Source: Candidatus Delongbacteria bacterium
GTDB taxonomy: Bacteria; UBA4055
Assembly (NCBI GenBank): GCA_003477045.1
Contig: DMTS01000072.1
Location: 7,631-37,242 of the forward strand
Reading direction: 5' to 3'
Length of the DNA stretch: 29,612 nucleotides
The notes under the pieces were generated by a model. It was not told where the DNA came from. It ran no database searches and saw only the letters and a list, made by a program, of their open reading frames with translations. Below are positions 6,170 through 14,361 of the stretch, piece after piece (positions within the stretch are counted from its first letter, which is position 1; every line of letters starts with the position of its first letter). A program made the translations under genes and the position numbers.

Positions 6170-8221
6170 TCATTTTTCCTCGTCATCTCCGAAAAGATCA
6201 GGCTGAATTTTGCTTTGTTTTTTTTTGTTTTCAATTCTACTCTCACCGGGAATTTCCAGCGGCAGAGTTTCAGTAATTACTGTTGTTTCTTCCGGGACTT
6301 CTTCTGATGTGCAGCCGTTCTCGAGTTTTTCCGCTTTTATCTTTATTATATTCTTATTTGACATTCTGATCCCGTTTGCCGAAAGCCCTTTGACTTTAAA
6401 TTCCTTTAGATCAAATTCTACCAGGAAATTTCTCATTTTTTTTGAAGGTTCTAGCTCACATGTAAAATGAAGATCAGTCCGTTTAGTAAAATATTCCAAT
6501 CTGCATCCTTCAGGGTAAAACCTGTACTCTTTATCGAGAATATACTTAATTTCAGAAAAACGTTTCAAATAACAGTAATTTGTTTTTTTATCCCTGTAAA
6601 TGATCGAAAAAACATTACCGTTAATACGGTTTGCAACATCGAAATACTGAAGACCTTTTCCTATGAACTCCTTCTCATTTACCCTCACGACCTTATGCAT
6701 TCCGTTCTTGAACATCAGAAGCACATGTGAGAATTCGCTTACCATAATAAATTCCTCGGATTTCAGGTTGGTTCCTAAATATCCGTTAGCTCTATCATAG
6801 CATAATTTTATATTCTCTATTGCGGCATCCTTCGCAAGTATAGTTTCAAGGCTTTCAATTTTTGTTTTTCTCGGATACGCAGGCCCGTATTTCTCTAAAA
6901 TATCCTTAATATAATCTATTGTGAATCCGGTAATCCTTCCGAGGTTTTTCTTGACAAGTTTTATTTCAGTTTCAATATCTTTAAGTTCTTTTTTGTTTTT
7001 ATTCAGGTCGAATCTTGATATTTTTTTAATCTGGAGCTGAAGAAGTTTTTCGACATCGTCGTAAGTCACTTCTCTTATCAGCTCTGAAGAAAATGGAATA
7101 AAAGCTTCAAGAACTGCTTTCAGTATCATTTTATAATTGTTAAGCTCTTCAATTCTCTGATAAATGCGATTTTCTATGAATATCTGCGCAAGCGTCCTTG
7201 CATGGAATTTCTCATTCAGCAGCTCAAGCCTGATCTCAAGTTCCTTTTTCAAATATCCGACGAGATTATCCGTTGTTTCTTTTACGACATCAGTAACGGT
7301 TGTGATCACCGGCATGTCATCATTTATAACAAGCAGCGATACTGAAATACTCTGCTCGCATTCTGAAAACGCATACAGCGCTGATATAGCCTCATCTGAA
7401 TTGTAACCTCTCGCAAGATTGACTTCTATCTCCACTTCAGATGTTGTATAGTCGTTTATTGACGCGATCTTCAGCTTGCCGGACTTGGACTGTTTTTCAA
7501 TAGACGCAATAACCGATTCGGTGGTGGTTCCAAAAGGAATTTCCTTTATAACCAGCTTTTTATCCGTCGGAGCTTCAATTACTGCCCTGACCCTTACTTT
7601 GCCGTTTCCGTCACTATATCCGCTCACATCTATCAGACCGCCATGTATAAAATCCGGGTAAAGACTGAATTCTTTACCTTCAAGATAGTCGATCTGAGCC
7701 TGAAGCACTTCCTGGAAATTATGCGGAAGTATTTTTGTCGCCATTCCAACGGCTATGCCTTCAACACCGAGAAGCAATAGCACAGGGATCTTTGCTGGAA
7801 GAAAAACCGGCTCCTGGTTTCTTCTGTCGTATGAATCTTTAAATTCTGTTATGTCGCTATTGAAAAGTACTTCTTTCGCAAGCGGAGTCAGCCTTGCCTC
7901 AATATATCTTGCCGCAGCGGCGCCGTCGCCTGTAATTATGTTTCCGAAATTCCCCTGCATGTCAATAAAATAATCCTTTTGCGCCAGCCCGACCAGAGCA
8001 TCGCCGATTGACTGATCTCCATGCGGATGGAACTGCATTGTGTGTCCTACAATGTTCGCGACCTTATTGAATCTTCCGTCATCCATTCTGAACATTGAAT
8101 ACAGAACCCTGCGCTGAACAGGTTTAAGGCCGTCTTTAATGTCGGGTATAGCCCTTTCCTTTACGACATAATTTGCGTATTCCAGAAAATTTGAATCTAT
8201 AAGCTGTTTAAGATTGCTCAT
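6170..8221 (-). CDS. parC: DNA topoisomerase IV subunit A-like protein (ParC type)
   Basis: 683 residues. Type IIA topoisomerase A subunit, which breaks and rejoins DNA with the catalytic tyrosine Y106 in AARYIEARLT. The QRR segment (36-38) and HPHGDQS loop (65-71) are conserved. A coiled-coil/tower and exit-gate region occupies about 320-470. The C-terminal domain is reduced and has no recognisable GyrA box, and the total is shorter than most GyrA, so ParC is preferred. The best remembered resemblance is to chlamydial-type ParC. At the position of E. coli GyrA Ser83 there is Gln70. The final tail is acidic and polar with QPDLF (673-677), a likely sliding-clamp-binding motif. It lies 3 bases after pyrF. 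A GyrA function cannot be excluded if no other gyrA exists. Confidence 0.88.
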   Translation of the reverse strand: MSNLKQLIDSNFLEYANYVVKERAIPDIKDGLKPVQRRVLYSMFRMDDGRFNKVANIVGHTMQFHPHGDQSIGDALVGLAQKDYFIDMQGNFGNIITGDGAAAARYIEARLTPLAKEVLFNSDITEFKDSYDRRNQEPVFLPAKIPVLLLLGVEGIAVGMATKILPHNFQEVLQAQIDYLEGKEFSLYPDFIHGGLIDVSGYSDGNGKVRVRAVIEAPTDKKLVIKEIPFGTTTESVIASIEKQSKSGKLKIASINDYTTSEVEIEVNLARGYNSDEAISALYAFSECEQSISVSLLVINDDMPVITTVTDVVKETTDNLVGYLKKELEIRLELLNEKFHARTLAQIFIENRIYQRIEELNNYKMILKAVLEAFIPFSSELIREVTYDDVEKLLQLQIKKISRFDLNKNKKELKDIETEIKLVKKNLGRITGFTIDYIKDILEKYGPAYPRKTKIESLETILAKDAAIENIKLCYDRANGYLGTNLKSEEFIMVSEFSHVLLMFKNGMHKVVRVNEKEFIGKGLQYFDVANRINGNVFSIIYRDKKTNYCYLKRFSEIKYILDKEYRFYPEGCRLEYFTKRTDLHFTCELEPSKKMRNFLVEFDLKEFKVKGLSANGIRMSNKNIIKIKAEKLENGCTSEEVPEETTVITETLPLEIPGESRIENKKKQSKIQPDLFGDDEEK

Positions 8222-8224
8222 TAC

Positions 8225-9037
8225 CTATTTCAGACAACTGTTTATCTGATCCCTTAGTTTTTTTGCTTCTTCTCCTGCTCTTTCCGCAAAATCCGCTCCA
8301 TCAGAAGCGAAAATTATACCTCTCGAAGAATTCACAAGAGCGAGAACATCGTTTTTTACAAATCCGTATTTCACAGTATTTTCAAGGTCTCCACCCTGAG
8401 CACCTATACCTGGTATTAAATAAGGCAGGTCGGGAGCCGATCTTCTGATGCCTTCGAACATCTGCGGGTGCGTTGCTCCAACCACAAGGCCGCAGTTCTT
8501 TTTTGTATTCCAACTATTGATCTTCTCAATAACAAATTCGTATAAATATCTCCCGTCAGCCATCTTCTGCATCTGAAAATCAAACGATCCTTTGTTCGAT
8601 GTCAGCGCAAGTATAAAAACGCCTTTATCTTCTCTGTCAAGGAATGGACTTATCGAATCCTCGCCCATATACGGACTGACCGTTATCGCATCACAGTTAA
8701 AGTGTTCAAAAAAAGCCTGAGCGTATTTTTTGGATGTATTTCCGATATCGCCTCTTTTTGCATCGGCTATCTTTATAACGCTGTCGCCGATGTATTCCAG
8801 CGTTTTTTCAAAATACTCCATCCCCTTTGTTCCGAATTGTTCATAAAATGCCAGATTCGGTTTATATGCTGCGGCAAACCCTTTCGTAGCTTCGATAATC
8901 TCTTTGTTGAATTTTAGAACCGGGTCTTTTTCGTTTTTTAAAACAGCAGGAAGTTTGTTAAGCTCAACATCTAATCCTACGCATAGCGCAGATTTTCTTT
9001 CTTTAATCGTTTTAATCACATTTTCTTTGAAATTCAT
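8225..9037 (-). CDS. pyrF: Orotidine 5'-phosphate decarboxylase
   Basis: 270 residues, matching the longer type 2 PyrF. It decarboxylates OMP to UMP, the last step of de novo pyrimidine synthesis. The catalytic signature DAKRGDIGNT (92-101) supplies the Asp-Lys-Asp residues. GLDVELNKLP (21-30) and YKPNLAFYEQFG (58-69) are the other substrate-side segments. The ATG overlaps the stop of the acetyltransferase in ATGA, with GGAAGG a few bases before, so the two are translationally coupled. No other pyr genes are nearby; it is embedded in the replication operon. Confidence 0.96.
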   Translation of the reverse strand: MNFKENVIKTIKERKSALCVGLDVELNKLPAVLKNEKDPVLKFNKEIIEATKGFAAAYKPNLAFYEQFGTKGMEYFEKTLEYIGDSVIKIADAKRGDIGNTSKKYAQAFFEHFNCDAITVSPYMGEDSISPFLDREDKGVFILALTSNKGSFDFQMQKMADGRYLYEFVIEKINSWNTKKNCGLVVGATHPQMFEGIRRSAPDLPYLIPGIGAQGGDLENTVKYGFVKNDVLALVNSSRGIIFASDGADFAERAGEEAKKLRDQINSCLK

Positions 9038-9576
9038 TGACCTTCCCCGTTTGATATTTTAAATCCGAAACAAAGTCCTTTTAATCTTTTTCCTCCGATC
9101 TCATAAGTCTTTGTGGTAATAAGTTTTCCGCCAAGTTTCTTATAGAAATTCTTCGATTCATTATCTTTCAGCACCCATATAATATACGAAAAAATTTTGT
9201 TTTGTCTAAATATTTCTTCATAAAGTGCTATAATTTTTTTACCAAGCCCCTTTTTTTGATGCTCTTTAAGTATATAAATCGCTTTAATCTCGCCTTCGTA
9301 CCCTTCTGTTCTTTTTGAAAGCTTCCGGATTTTTCCTCCCGAGCAGAAACCTATAATTTTTCCATTTTTTTCCGCTACAAGAAAACTACAGAAAGGATGA
9401 GGACTATCCGTAAAAATCGCTTTCCATTTTAGATCGCTCTTTTCATAAGACATTCCGTCAAGCTTTTCGTCAGGGACTATACCTTTGTAAGTGGTTCTCC
9501 AGCAGTCAACATGAACTTTTGCTATTTCAAAAGAATCTCCGATCTCCGCTTTTCGTATTTTATACCCGTCATGCAT
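9034..9576 (-). CDS. GNAT family N-acetyltransferase
   Basis: 180 residues from the ATG at 9576; a TTG at 9591 would add five residues but has no better ribosome-binding site. The acetyl-CoA pyrophosphate-binding segment is EHQKKGLGKKII (about 108-119), preceded by the strand EIKAIYIL. The later NESKNFYKKLGGKL is the usual helix alpha4/strand beta6 region. The N-terminal WRTTYKGIVPDEKL phrase is common in a widespread acetyltransferase subfamily. The acetyl acceptor is unknown. It overlaps the gyrB stop by 8 bases and the pyrF start by 4. Confidence 0.9.
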   Translation of the reverse strand: MHDGYKIRKAEIGDSFEIAKVHVDCWRTTYKGIVPDEKLDGMSYEKSDLKWKAIFTDSPHPFCSFLVAEKNGKIIGFCSGGKIRKLSKRTEGYEGEIKAIYILKEHQKKGLGKKIIALYEEIFRQNKIFSYIIWVLKDNESKNFYKKLGGKLITTKTYEIGGKRLKGLCFGFKISNGEGQ

Positions 9577-11587
9577 CAATGTTCTGTGCAAAGTGGCATT
9601 TTTCTATAATGAAATCTTTTCTCGGCGGAACATCATCGCCCATGAGCATAGTGAAAATCCTGTCGGCTTCAACGGCGTCATCAATATTTATCCTTTTGAT
9701 CAGTCTTTTCTCAGGATCTAGGGTCGTCTCCTTAAGCTGCTCGGGGTTCATCTCTCCCAGTCCCTTGTACCTTTGTACCTGAATACCTTTAGCATCCTCA
9801 CCGCCAAGTTCTTCTAAAATTCTGGCCTTCTCATCTTCGTTCCCGGGATATATATAGTGTGATATTTTTCCCTTCGTTACCCTGTAGAGCGGAGGCATTG
9901 CCAGATAAATGTGGCCTCTTTTTATAAGCTCCGGCATATATCTGTAGAAAAATGTAAGCATCAGCGTGTTTATATGCGCTCCGTCAATATCGGCATCTGT
10001 CATGACAATGATCTTGCCGTATCTCAGTCTTTCAAGAACGAATCCGTCGCCGTTTGAAGAAAAAGCTGAAGAATCTCCGTTTTGTCCTGGCACAAAGTCG
10101 ATCTCAGAATCGCCTATCCCTGTTCCGATGGCGTTTATAAGATTTTTTATCTCTTCGTTCGCAAGCATTTTATCAAGCCTGGCTTTTTCCACATTAAGTA
10201 TCTTTCCCCTTAAAGGAAGAACGGCCTGTGTTTTTATATCTCTTCCGTCAACTGCAGAACCGCCTGCGGAATCTCCCTCGACAATAAATAATTCGCAATC
10301 CATCGGATCAGATCCTTTTGAACAGTCGTAGAGTTTTGCAGGCATCGATCCGCCTTCAAATGCCGATTTTCTTCTGATGAGGTCTTTAGCTTTATGAGCC
10401 GCCTCTCTGGCCCTTAGAGCTTCAGTACATTTATCCAGTATCATTCTGGAAATTCTTGGATTTTCATTCATCCATTCAAGCAGCTTTTCATAAACCAATG
10501 ACTGAACCATACCCGTTATTTCGCCGTTGCCCAGTTTTGTTTTTGTCTGACCTTCAAACTGTGGTTCCATAACTTTAATAGATATAACCGCCGTCAAACC
10601 TTCCCTTACATCCGACCCGGCAAGCTTCATTTTGTCGTTTTTAAAGATCTTGCTGTCGATCGCATATTTATTTATAGCTCTTGTCAGAGCGGATTTAAAT
10701 CCTTCTTCGTGCGTACCGCCTTCTATCGTATGAATATTGTTTACATAAGACTCAATGTTTTCTCTGTATGTGTCGTTCCATGACAAAGCTATTTCCATGG
10801 GGTAATCATCAACTGTTTTTTCAATCAGAATAGGTTCGCATACGCTTTTTTTATTTTCATCGATATATTTTACAAATTCTTTAAGTCCGCCGTGATACTG
10901 GAATTCGAAAAACGGCAGAGTTCCGTCTTCTTTTCTAGAGATTTCTCTATTGTCTTTAAGTGTGATCTTAAGCCCCTTGTTAAGAAACGCCAGCACTCTA
11001 AGCCTGTGAGCAATAGTTTCATAATTAAACACTGTTGTTTCAAATATTTTAGGATCAGGATAAAATGTCTGTTTTGTCCCCCTGATTTCAGAGCCTTCCA
11101 CGACTTCAAGCGGTTTTACAGTTATACCTTTTTCAAACTCTATTTTATAGTGTTTTCCTTCCCTATATACTTCGGTTATCATCAGTCTTGATAGCGCGTT
11201 AACGCATGAAACTCCTACCCCGTGGAGACCGCCTGAAACCTTATAATTTTCCTTATCGAATTTACCCCCGGCATGAAGTATTGTCATGGCAACTTCTACT
11301 CCAGGTTTATTTTCCTCTTTGTGAAGATCAACAGGGATCCCCCTTCCGTTATCCAGAACGGAAACCGCGCCGTCTTGAGTTATCTCTACTTCTACTTTTG
11401 TACAGTGGCCTGCAAGCGCTTCATCGATCGAATTATCCACTACCTCGTTTACTAAGTGGTGAAGACCTCTGGACCCGATGTCTCCGATGTACATCGCCGG
11501 TCTCATCCTGACCGCTTCGAGGCCTTTTAATACGGTTATCGTATCTGCTGAATAAGCATCTTTTCCTGTGTTTTCTATCTCGCTCAT
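9569..11587 (-). CDS. gyrB: DNA gyrase subunit B
   Basis: 672 residues. ATPase subunit of gyrase. The GHKL ATPase domain shows NEVVDNSIDEA with catalytic E48, LDNGRGIP (78-85) and GGLHGVGVSCVNALS (119-133). GGTHEEGF (290-297) follows in the transducer. The Toprim domain has EGDSAGGSA (437-445) and DADIDG (531-536), and the C-terminal QRYKGLGEMNP is present. GyrB rather than ParE is favoured by the VDGRD variant after the Toprim glutamate and by the dnaA-dnaN-recF-dciA context. A Gly/Ser/Asp-rich insertion of about 20 residues (roughly 494-515) separates IGTGIG from LRYGKIIVMTDAD. A GGAGGA site precedes the ATG at 11587. Confidence 0.95.
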   Translation of the reverse strand: MSEIENTGKDAYSADTITVLKGLEAVRMRPAMYIGDIGSRGLHHLVNEVVDNSIDEALAGHCTKVEVEITQDGAVSVLDNGRGIPVDLHKEENKPGVEVAMTILHAGGKFDKENYKVSGGLHGVGVSCVNALSRLMITEVYREGKHYKIEFEKGITVKPLEVVEGSEIRGTKQTFYPDPKIFETTVFNYETIAHRLRVLAFLNKGLKITLKDNREISRKEDGTLPFFEFQYHGGLKEFVKYIDENKKSVCEPILIEKTVDDYPMEIALSWNDTYRENIESYVNNIHTIEGGTHEEGFKSALTRAINKYAIDSKIFKNDKMKLAGSDVREGLTAVISIKVMEPQFEGQTKTKLGNGEITGMVQSLVYEKLLEWMNENPRISRMILDKCTEALRAREAAHKAKDLIRRKSAFEGGSMPAKLYDCSKGSDPMDCELFIVEGDSAGGSAVDGRDIKTQAVLPLRGKILNVEKARLDKMLANEEIKNLINAIGTGIGDSEIDFVPGQNGDSSAFSSNGDGFVLERLRYGKIIVMTDADIDGAHINTLMLTFFYRYMPELIKRGHIYLAMPPLYRVTKGKISHYIYPGNEDEKARILEELGGEDAKGIQVQRYKGLGEMNPEQLKETTLDPEKRLIKRINIDDAVEADRIFTMLMGDDVPPRKDFIIEKCHFAQNIDA

Positions 11588-11599
11588 TAATTCCTCCGG

Positions 11600-11920
11600 C
11601 TAAACGAACATTATTTTCGTTATTTTTATTTTCCCCAGCCTGGCTCTCAGGTTTGATTTAATTTCATCCTCAATATGATAAAATTCATTTCTCCAAGCAG
11701 AGCTTGTTACTTTAACGTAAAGAACACTATTTTCATATTTGATTATTTTTGTAACTCCCGATAGTTTTTCCCCGAGCGTTTCTTTCCATGCGTTTAATAT
11801 CGCCATGATAACTCCAAGCTTCCCGAACTCAGGACTTGAAGATACGACAGATGAAAGCACAGAATCTATCTTTGGTATCTTTCTTGGAGGATTATATGCG
11901 TGATCAAGTCTTTTTTTCAT
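11600..11920 (-). CDS. dciA: DciA family (DUF721) replicative-helicase loader
   Basis: 106 residues with the compact DUF721 pattern: a basic N-terminus, then a KH-like core with AWKETLGEKLSGVTKI, VLYVKVTSSAWRNEFYHIEDEI and a short basic end. DciA proteins are known to deliver or activate the DnaB helicase in bacteria that lack DnaC or DnaI, and they frequently lie between recF and gyrB as here. The assignment rests on the fold pattern plus this position. The start follows the recF stop by three bases, with a weak ribosome-binding site, suggesting coupling. Confidence 0.88.
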   Translation of the reverse strand: MKKRLDHAYNPPRKIPKIDSVLSSVVSSSPEFGKLGVIMAILNAWKETLGEKLSGVTKIIKYENSVLYVKVTSSAWRNEFYHIEDEIKSNLRARLGKIKITKIMFV

Positions 11921-11923
11921 AAT

Positions 11924-13024
11924 CTATACCGCTTCGCAAACTCCATTGTCTATTCTGAAAAGCTGTGAACTGTTTTTGTCGAGTTGGTCAATTATCCTGC
12001 TGTTGCTCGTTGTAATAAATGTCTGAATATCATTATCCAGTATTTTCGCTACCTGAAGACTCTTTTTCTCGTCTATTTCGGAATAAAGGTCGTCAAGAAT
12101 GAAAATAGGGTATTCGTCGGTTATGGATTTTATGTATTCTATTTCTGCCAGTTTTAGCGCTACCAGAAAAAGCTTATGCTGCCCTTTAGATCCGAATTTA
12201 CGCAGTGATCTTGAGTCGATCATAAAATCAAGGTCGTCTTTGTGAGCCCCAACCAGCGTTGTTCCCCTTCTTATCTCATCTTTTTGATATTTTTTTAGAT
12301 TTTCATGCAGACTTTTAAAGTAATTTTTCTCATCCATAAGAGTTTCATACCTGATTTCTCCTTTATAAAGCCCGTCAGATATTTTAAGCAGAATGCCTTT
12401 AAAGTACACCGTAAAAATTTCAAGAAATGCTATTCGCTTAATATATAATTTTGTTCCGAGTTCTGCTATTTTAGAATTGTAAATACTGATCATTTCAGCA
12501 TTAAGAGTTTCTCCACCCTTCAAGCTGAACAGAACTTTATTTTTATGTTTCACAATGGTATTATAATCATTCAGCGCAGAAAAATATTCTGCATCGACCA
12601 TTGATAATAATTTATCTCCGAATTCCCTTCTTGCGTTAGGCGGTCCTGTTGTAATAACGCTCTCGTCGGGCATAAGATACACTATCGGAATTTTTCCCCA
12701 CATTTCCGAGAACCTCAGTATCCTTTTATTTTGAAACATAATTTTCTTTATCTCTTTGTCATAACTGATCTTAACTTCAAGATCTCTTTTGCTGCTGTTC
12801 TGAAAAAATGCTTTTAAGAAAAAATAGTCGGTATTGAATTTGAGCAGATCAGAATAATTGCTTGTCCTGAAACTGTTTAGAAGCCCCAAAACCGAAATAG
12901 CCTCGACAATATTTGTTTTTCCCTGACCGTTCAATCCTGTAAAACAAATTATATTTTTTGAGAATTCGAGTTCAAGCTTTTCATAATTCCTGAAATTCGC
13001 CAGTTCTATTTTTCTTAATTTCAT
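11924..13024 (-). CDS. recF: DNA replication and repair protein RecF
   Basis: 366 residues, standard length. An SMC-like ATPase that helps load RecA at gaps. Walker A is GLNGQGKTN (30-38), preceded by the typical LANFRNYEKLELEF. The signature region LVGAHKDDLDF is seen in the second half. Walker B with the catalytic acid is IFILDDLYSEID, and the D-loop/His-switch equivalent TFITTSN follows. The ATG at 13024 is three bases after the dnaN stop. The only purine-rich site touches the start, so expression probably depends on translation of dnaN. Confidence 0.96.
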   Translation of the reverse strand: MKLRKIELANFRNYEKLELEFSKNIICFTGLNGQGKTNIVEAISVLGLLNSFRTSNYSDLLKFNTDYFFLKAFFQNSSKRDLEVKISYDKEIKKIMFQNKRILRFSEMWGKIPIVYLMPDESVITTGPPNARREFGDKLLSMVDAEYFSALNDYNTIVKHKNKVLFSLKGGETLNAEMISIYNSKIAELGTKLYIKRIAFLEIFTVYFKGILLKISDGLYKGEIRYETLMDEKNYFKSLHENLKKYQKDEIRRGTTLVGAHKDDLDFMIDSRSLRKFGSKGQHKLFLVALKLAEIEYIKSITDEYPIFILDDLYSEIDEKKSLQVAKILDNDIQTFITTSNSRIIDQLDKNSSQLFRIDNGVCEAV

Positions 13025-13027
13025 CCT

Positions 13028-14155
13028 TTAGTTATTGCCCGAATTATCAACTGATGAAGGCATTAAAAGCATCATTAATTCATAAGTATCGTTGGACTCG
13101 AACGGTTTTATGATAACCGGTTTTTTCCCGCTGCTGATCTCCAAAAGTATCATTTCTGTACTTATGTTTTTGAAAAGTTCGATTATTTTTGTTGAATTGA
13201 ACCCTATAAGAAGTTTTTCGCCTGCATAGTCTAACGGAATGCTTTCTTCTGCTTTTGACGATGAATTGCTGTCTTCTGTATTTATCAGAAGCTGTCCCGG
13301 TTCCAAATTGAATTTGATCAGTTTAGTTACGGGGTTGCAGGCCAGTGATACTCTTCCTAAAGCCAAAATCGCTGTCTGTTTGTCAAACTTGGCTTTAAGC
13401 TGATTATTGGCGGGGATTATAGCCTGATATGCCGGATACTTTCCGTTTATCAGTCTTGAAAATATTACAACTGTTCCAAAACGGAATTCTACATAGTTCT
13501 CTTCAAAATATATCAGACATTCCTCGTTTTTATCTATTGCGTTTGCAACTATCTGAAGGGATTTTGCCGGAAGTATCATGTCTGTGTCTTCGCCTTCGTA
13601 TTTGACAATTTTATCTTCGAGTTTTACCAGTCTCACACTGTCGGTAGCTACCATCGTAAGAGAATTAAGTTTAAGCGAAAAAAGAACACCTGTAAGCACT
13701 GCCCTCAACTGATCCGGAGATACTGTAAAAACAGTTTTTTCGATATAGTTTTTAAGCTTTAAAGTATCGATCACGAGATTATTACCTGAAAGGTTTTTTG
13801 GGGTGGCGGGAAAATCTTCATAATCCTCTGTTAAAGACAGTTCAAACTTAATATTGTTTGAAATTATTTTAACAAGACTGCCTTCTTTTTTGACAGTAAG
13901 GAGAGTATCAGGAAGACTTTTCACTATGTTTATGAATTTTTTACCGTGTACAACTACTGTTCCATCTTCTACACCATTCACCTCAACTTTATTTACAAGG
14001 GTAACGGAGATGTCTGTTGCCGTAATTGTAAGTTCATTATCCTTCAACCCAAGGATTATACACTCTGTAATCGGTTTTGCACTATGTGCAGGAAGAATCG
14101 GATTGATCAGTGACAACTGAGTCATCAAATTTGACTTAAGTGTTGAGAAGATCAT
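13028..14155 (-). CDS. dnaN: DNA polymerase III beta subunit (sliding clamp)
   Basis: 375 residues with the three-domain clamp architecture, including TNIK-type strands, LRAVLTGVLF in the middle domain and the ending YELMMLLMP. It forms the ring that tethers polymerase and other clamp-binding proteins to DNA. The C-terminus differs from E. coli: where the cleft-lining residues MPMRL end the protein, here MPSSV is followed by six further polar residues, which may alter the peptide-binding pocket. AGGAG lies 6 bases before the ATG at 14155. Confidence 0.97.
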   Translation of the reverse strand: MIFSTLKSNLMTQLSLINPILPAHSAKPITECIILGLKDNELTITATDISVTLVNKVEVNGVEDGTVVVHGKKFINIVKSLPDTLLTVKKEGSLVKIISNNIKFELSLTEDYEDFPATPKNLSGNNLVIDTLKLKNYIEKTVFTVSPDQLRAVLTGVLFSLKLNSLTMVATDSVRLVKLEDKIVKYEGEDTDMILPAKSLQIVANAIDKNEECLIYFEENYVEFRFGTVVIFSRLINGKYPAYQAIIPANNQLKAKFDKQTAILALGRVSLACNPVTKLIKFNLEPGQLLINTEDSNSSSKAEESIPLDYAGEKLLIGFNSTKIIELFKNISTEMILLEISSGKKPVIIKPFESNDTYELMMLLMPSSVDNSGNN

Positions 14156-14224
14156 AACAGCTCCTTTTTTTTAATCAATTATTAAATTTTATTAAGATTA
14201 TTATCGTTATTAGCACCGACAATA

Positions 14225-14233
14225 TGTGAACAA
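14225..14233 (-). promoter_or_regulatory. DnaA box (one mismatch)
   Basis: TTGTTCACA on the minus strand differs from TTATNCACA at one base. It is placed next to the AT-rich tract before dnaN. Confidence 0.5.
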
Positions 14234-14332
14234 CCATGTATTTTCTGAAATAAAAACAAGATAAAAACATTTTAAAACCGCAAAACCCGTTCATATCACT
14301 TACACCTTTTGTTCATTAATGCATTTTTTGGG

Positions 14333-14341
14333 TTATTCACA
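14333..14341 (+). promoter_or_regulatory. DnaA box (perfect)
   Basis: TTATTCACA matches the TTATNCACA consensus at every fixed position. It faces the box at 14225-14233, and the two are about 100 bases apart. Confidence 0.6.
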
Positions 14342-14347
14342 ATTATC

Positions 14348-14361
14348 ACTTGTCAACAAGT
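14348..14361. repeat. Inverted repeat at the dnaA stop
   Basis: ACTTGT-CA-ACAAGT, a perfect 6-base dyad with a 2-base centre, spans the dnaA stop codon. It contains TGTCAACAA, a degenerate DnaA-box-like sequence, and lies 6 bases from the perfect box. Its role is unknown; there is no T-run, so it is not a terminator. Confidence 0.5.

Larger units (their letters stand above)
14156..14352. other. dnaA-dnaN intergenic region, candidate replication origin
   Basis: This is the longest gene-free stretch in the window and is very AT-rich. It contains a perfect DnaA box (TTATTCACA, 14333-14341) next to the dnaA stop and a near-perfect box (TTGTTCACA on the minus strand, 14225-14233). On the minus strand the second box is followed after about 15 bases by a run of about 50 bases that is almost only A and T, ending at the dnaN ribosome-binding site; it could be the unwinding element. 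A weak dnaN promoter, TTGTCG-N16-TAATCT, may lie in the same stretch. The number of good boxes is small, so the origin could instead lie upstream of dnaA or elsewhere. Confidence 0.45.

Noticed and set aside
6170..8221. Calling the A subunit GyrA because of proximity to gyrB
   Set aside because: No GyrA-box sequence is visible and the C-terminal domain is reduced, so ParC fits better; the alternative is kept as a finding.
9966..10331. Plus-strand open frame of 121 codons inside gyrB
   Set aside because: It is antisense to the conserved Toprim region of gyrB and has no start signals.
14175..14270. Small hydrophobic ORF of 31 codons on the minus strand between dnaA and dnaN
   Set aside because: No ribosome-binding site, and it covers the DnaA box and AT-rich tract; composition alone can give such a hydrophobic reading.
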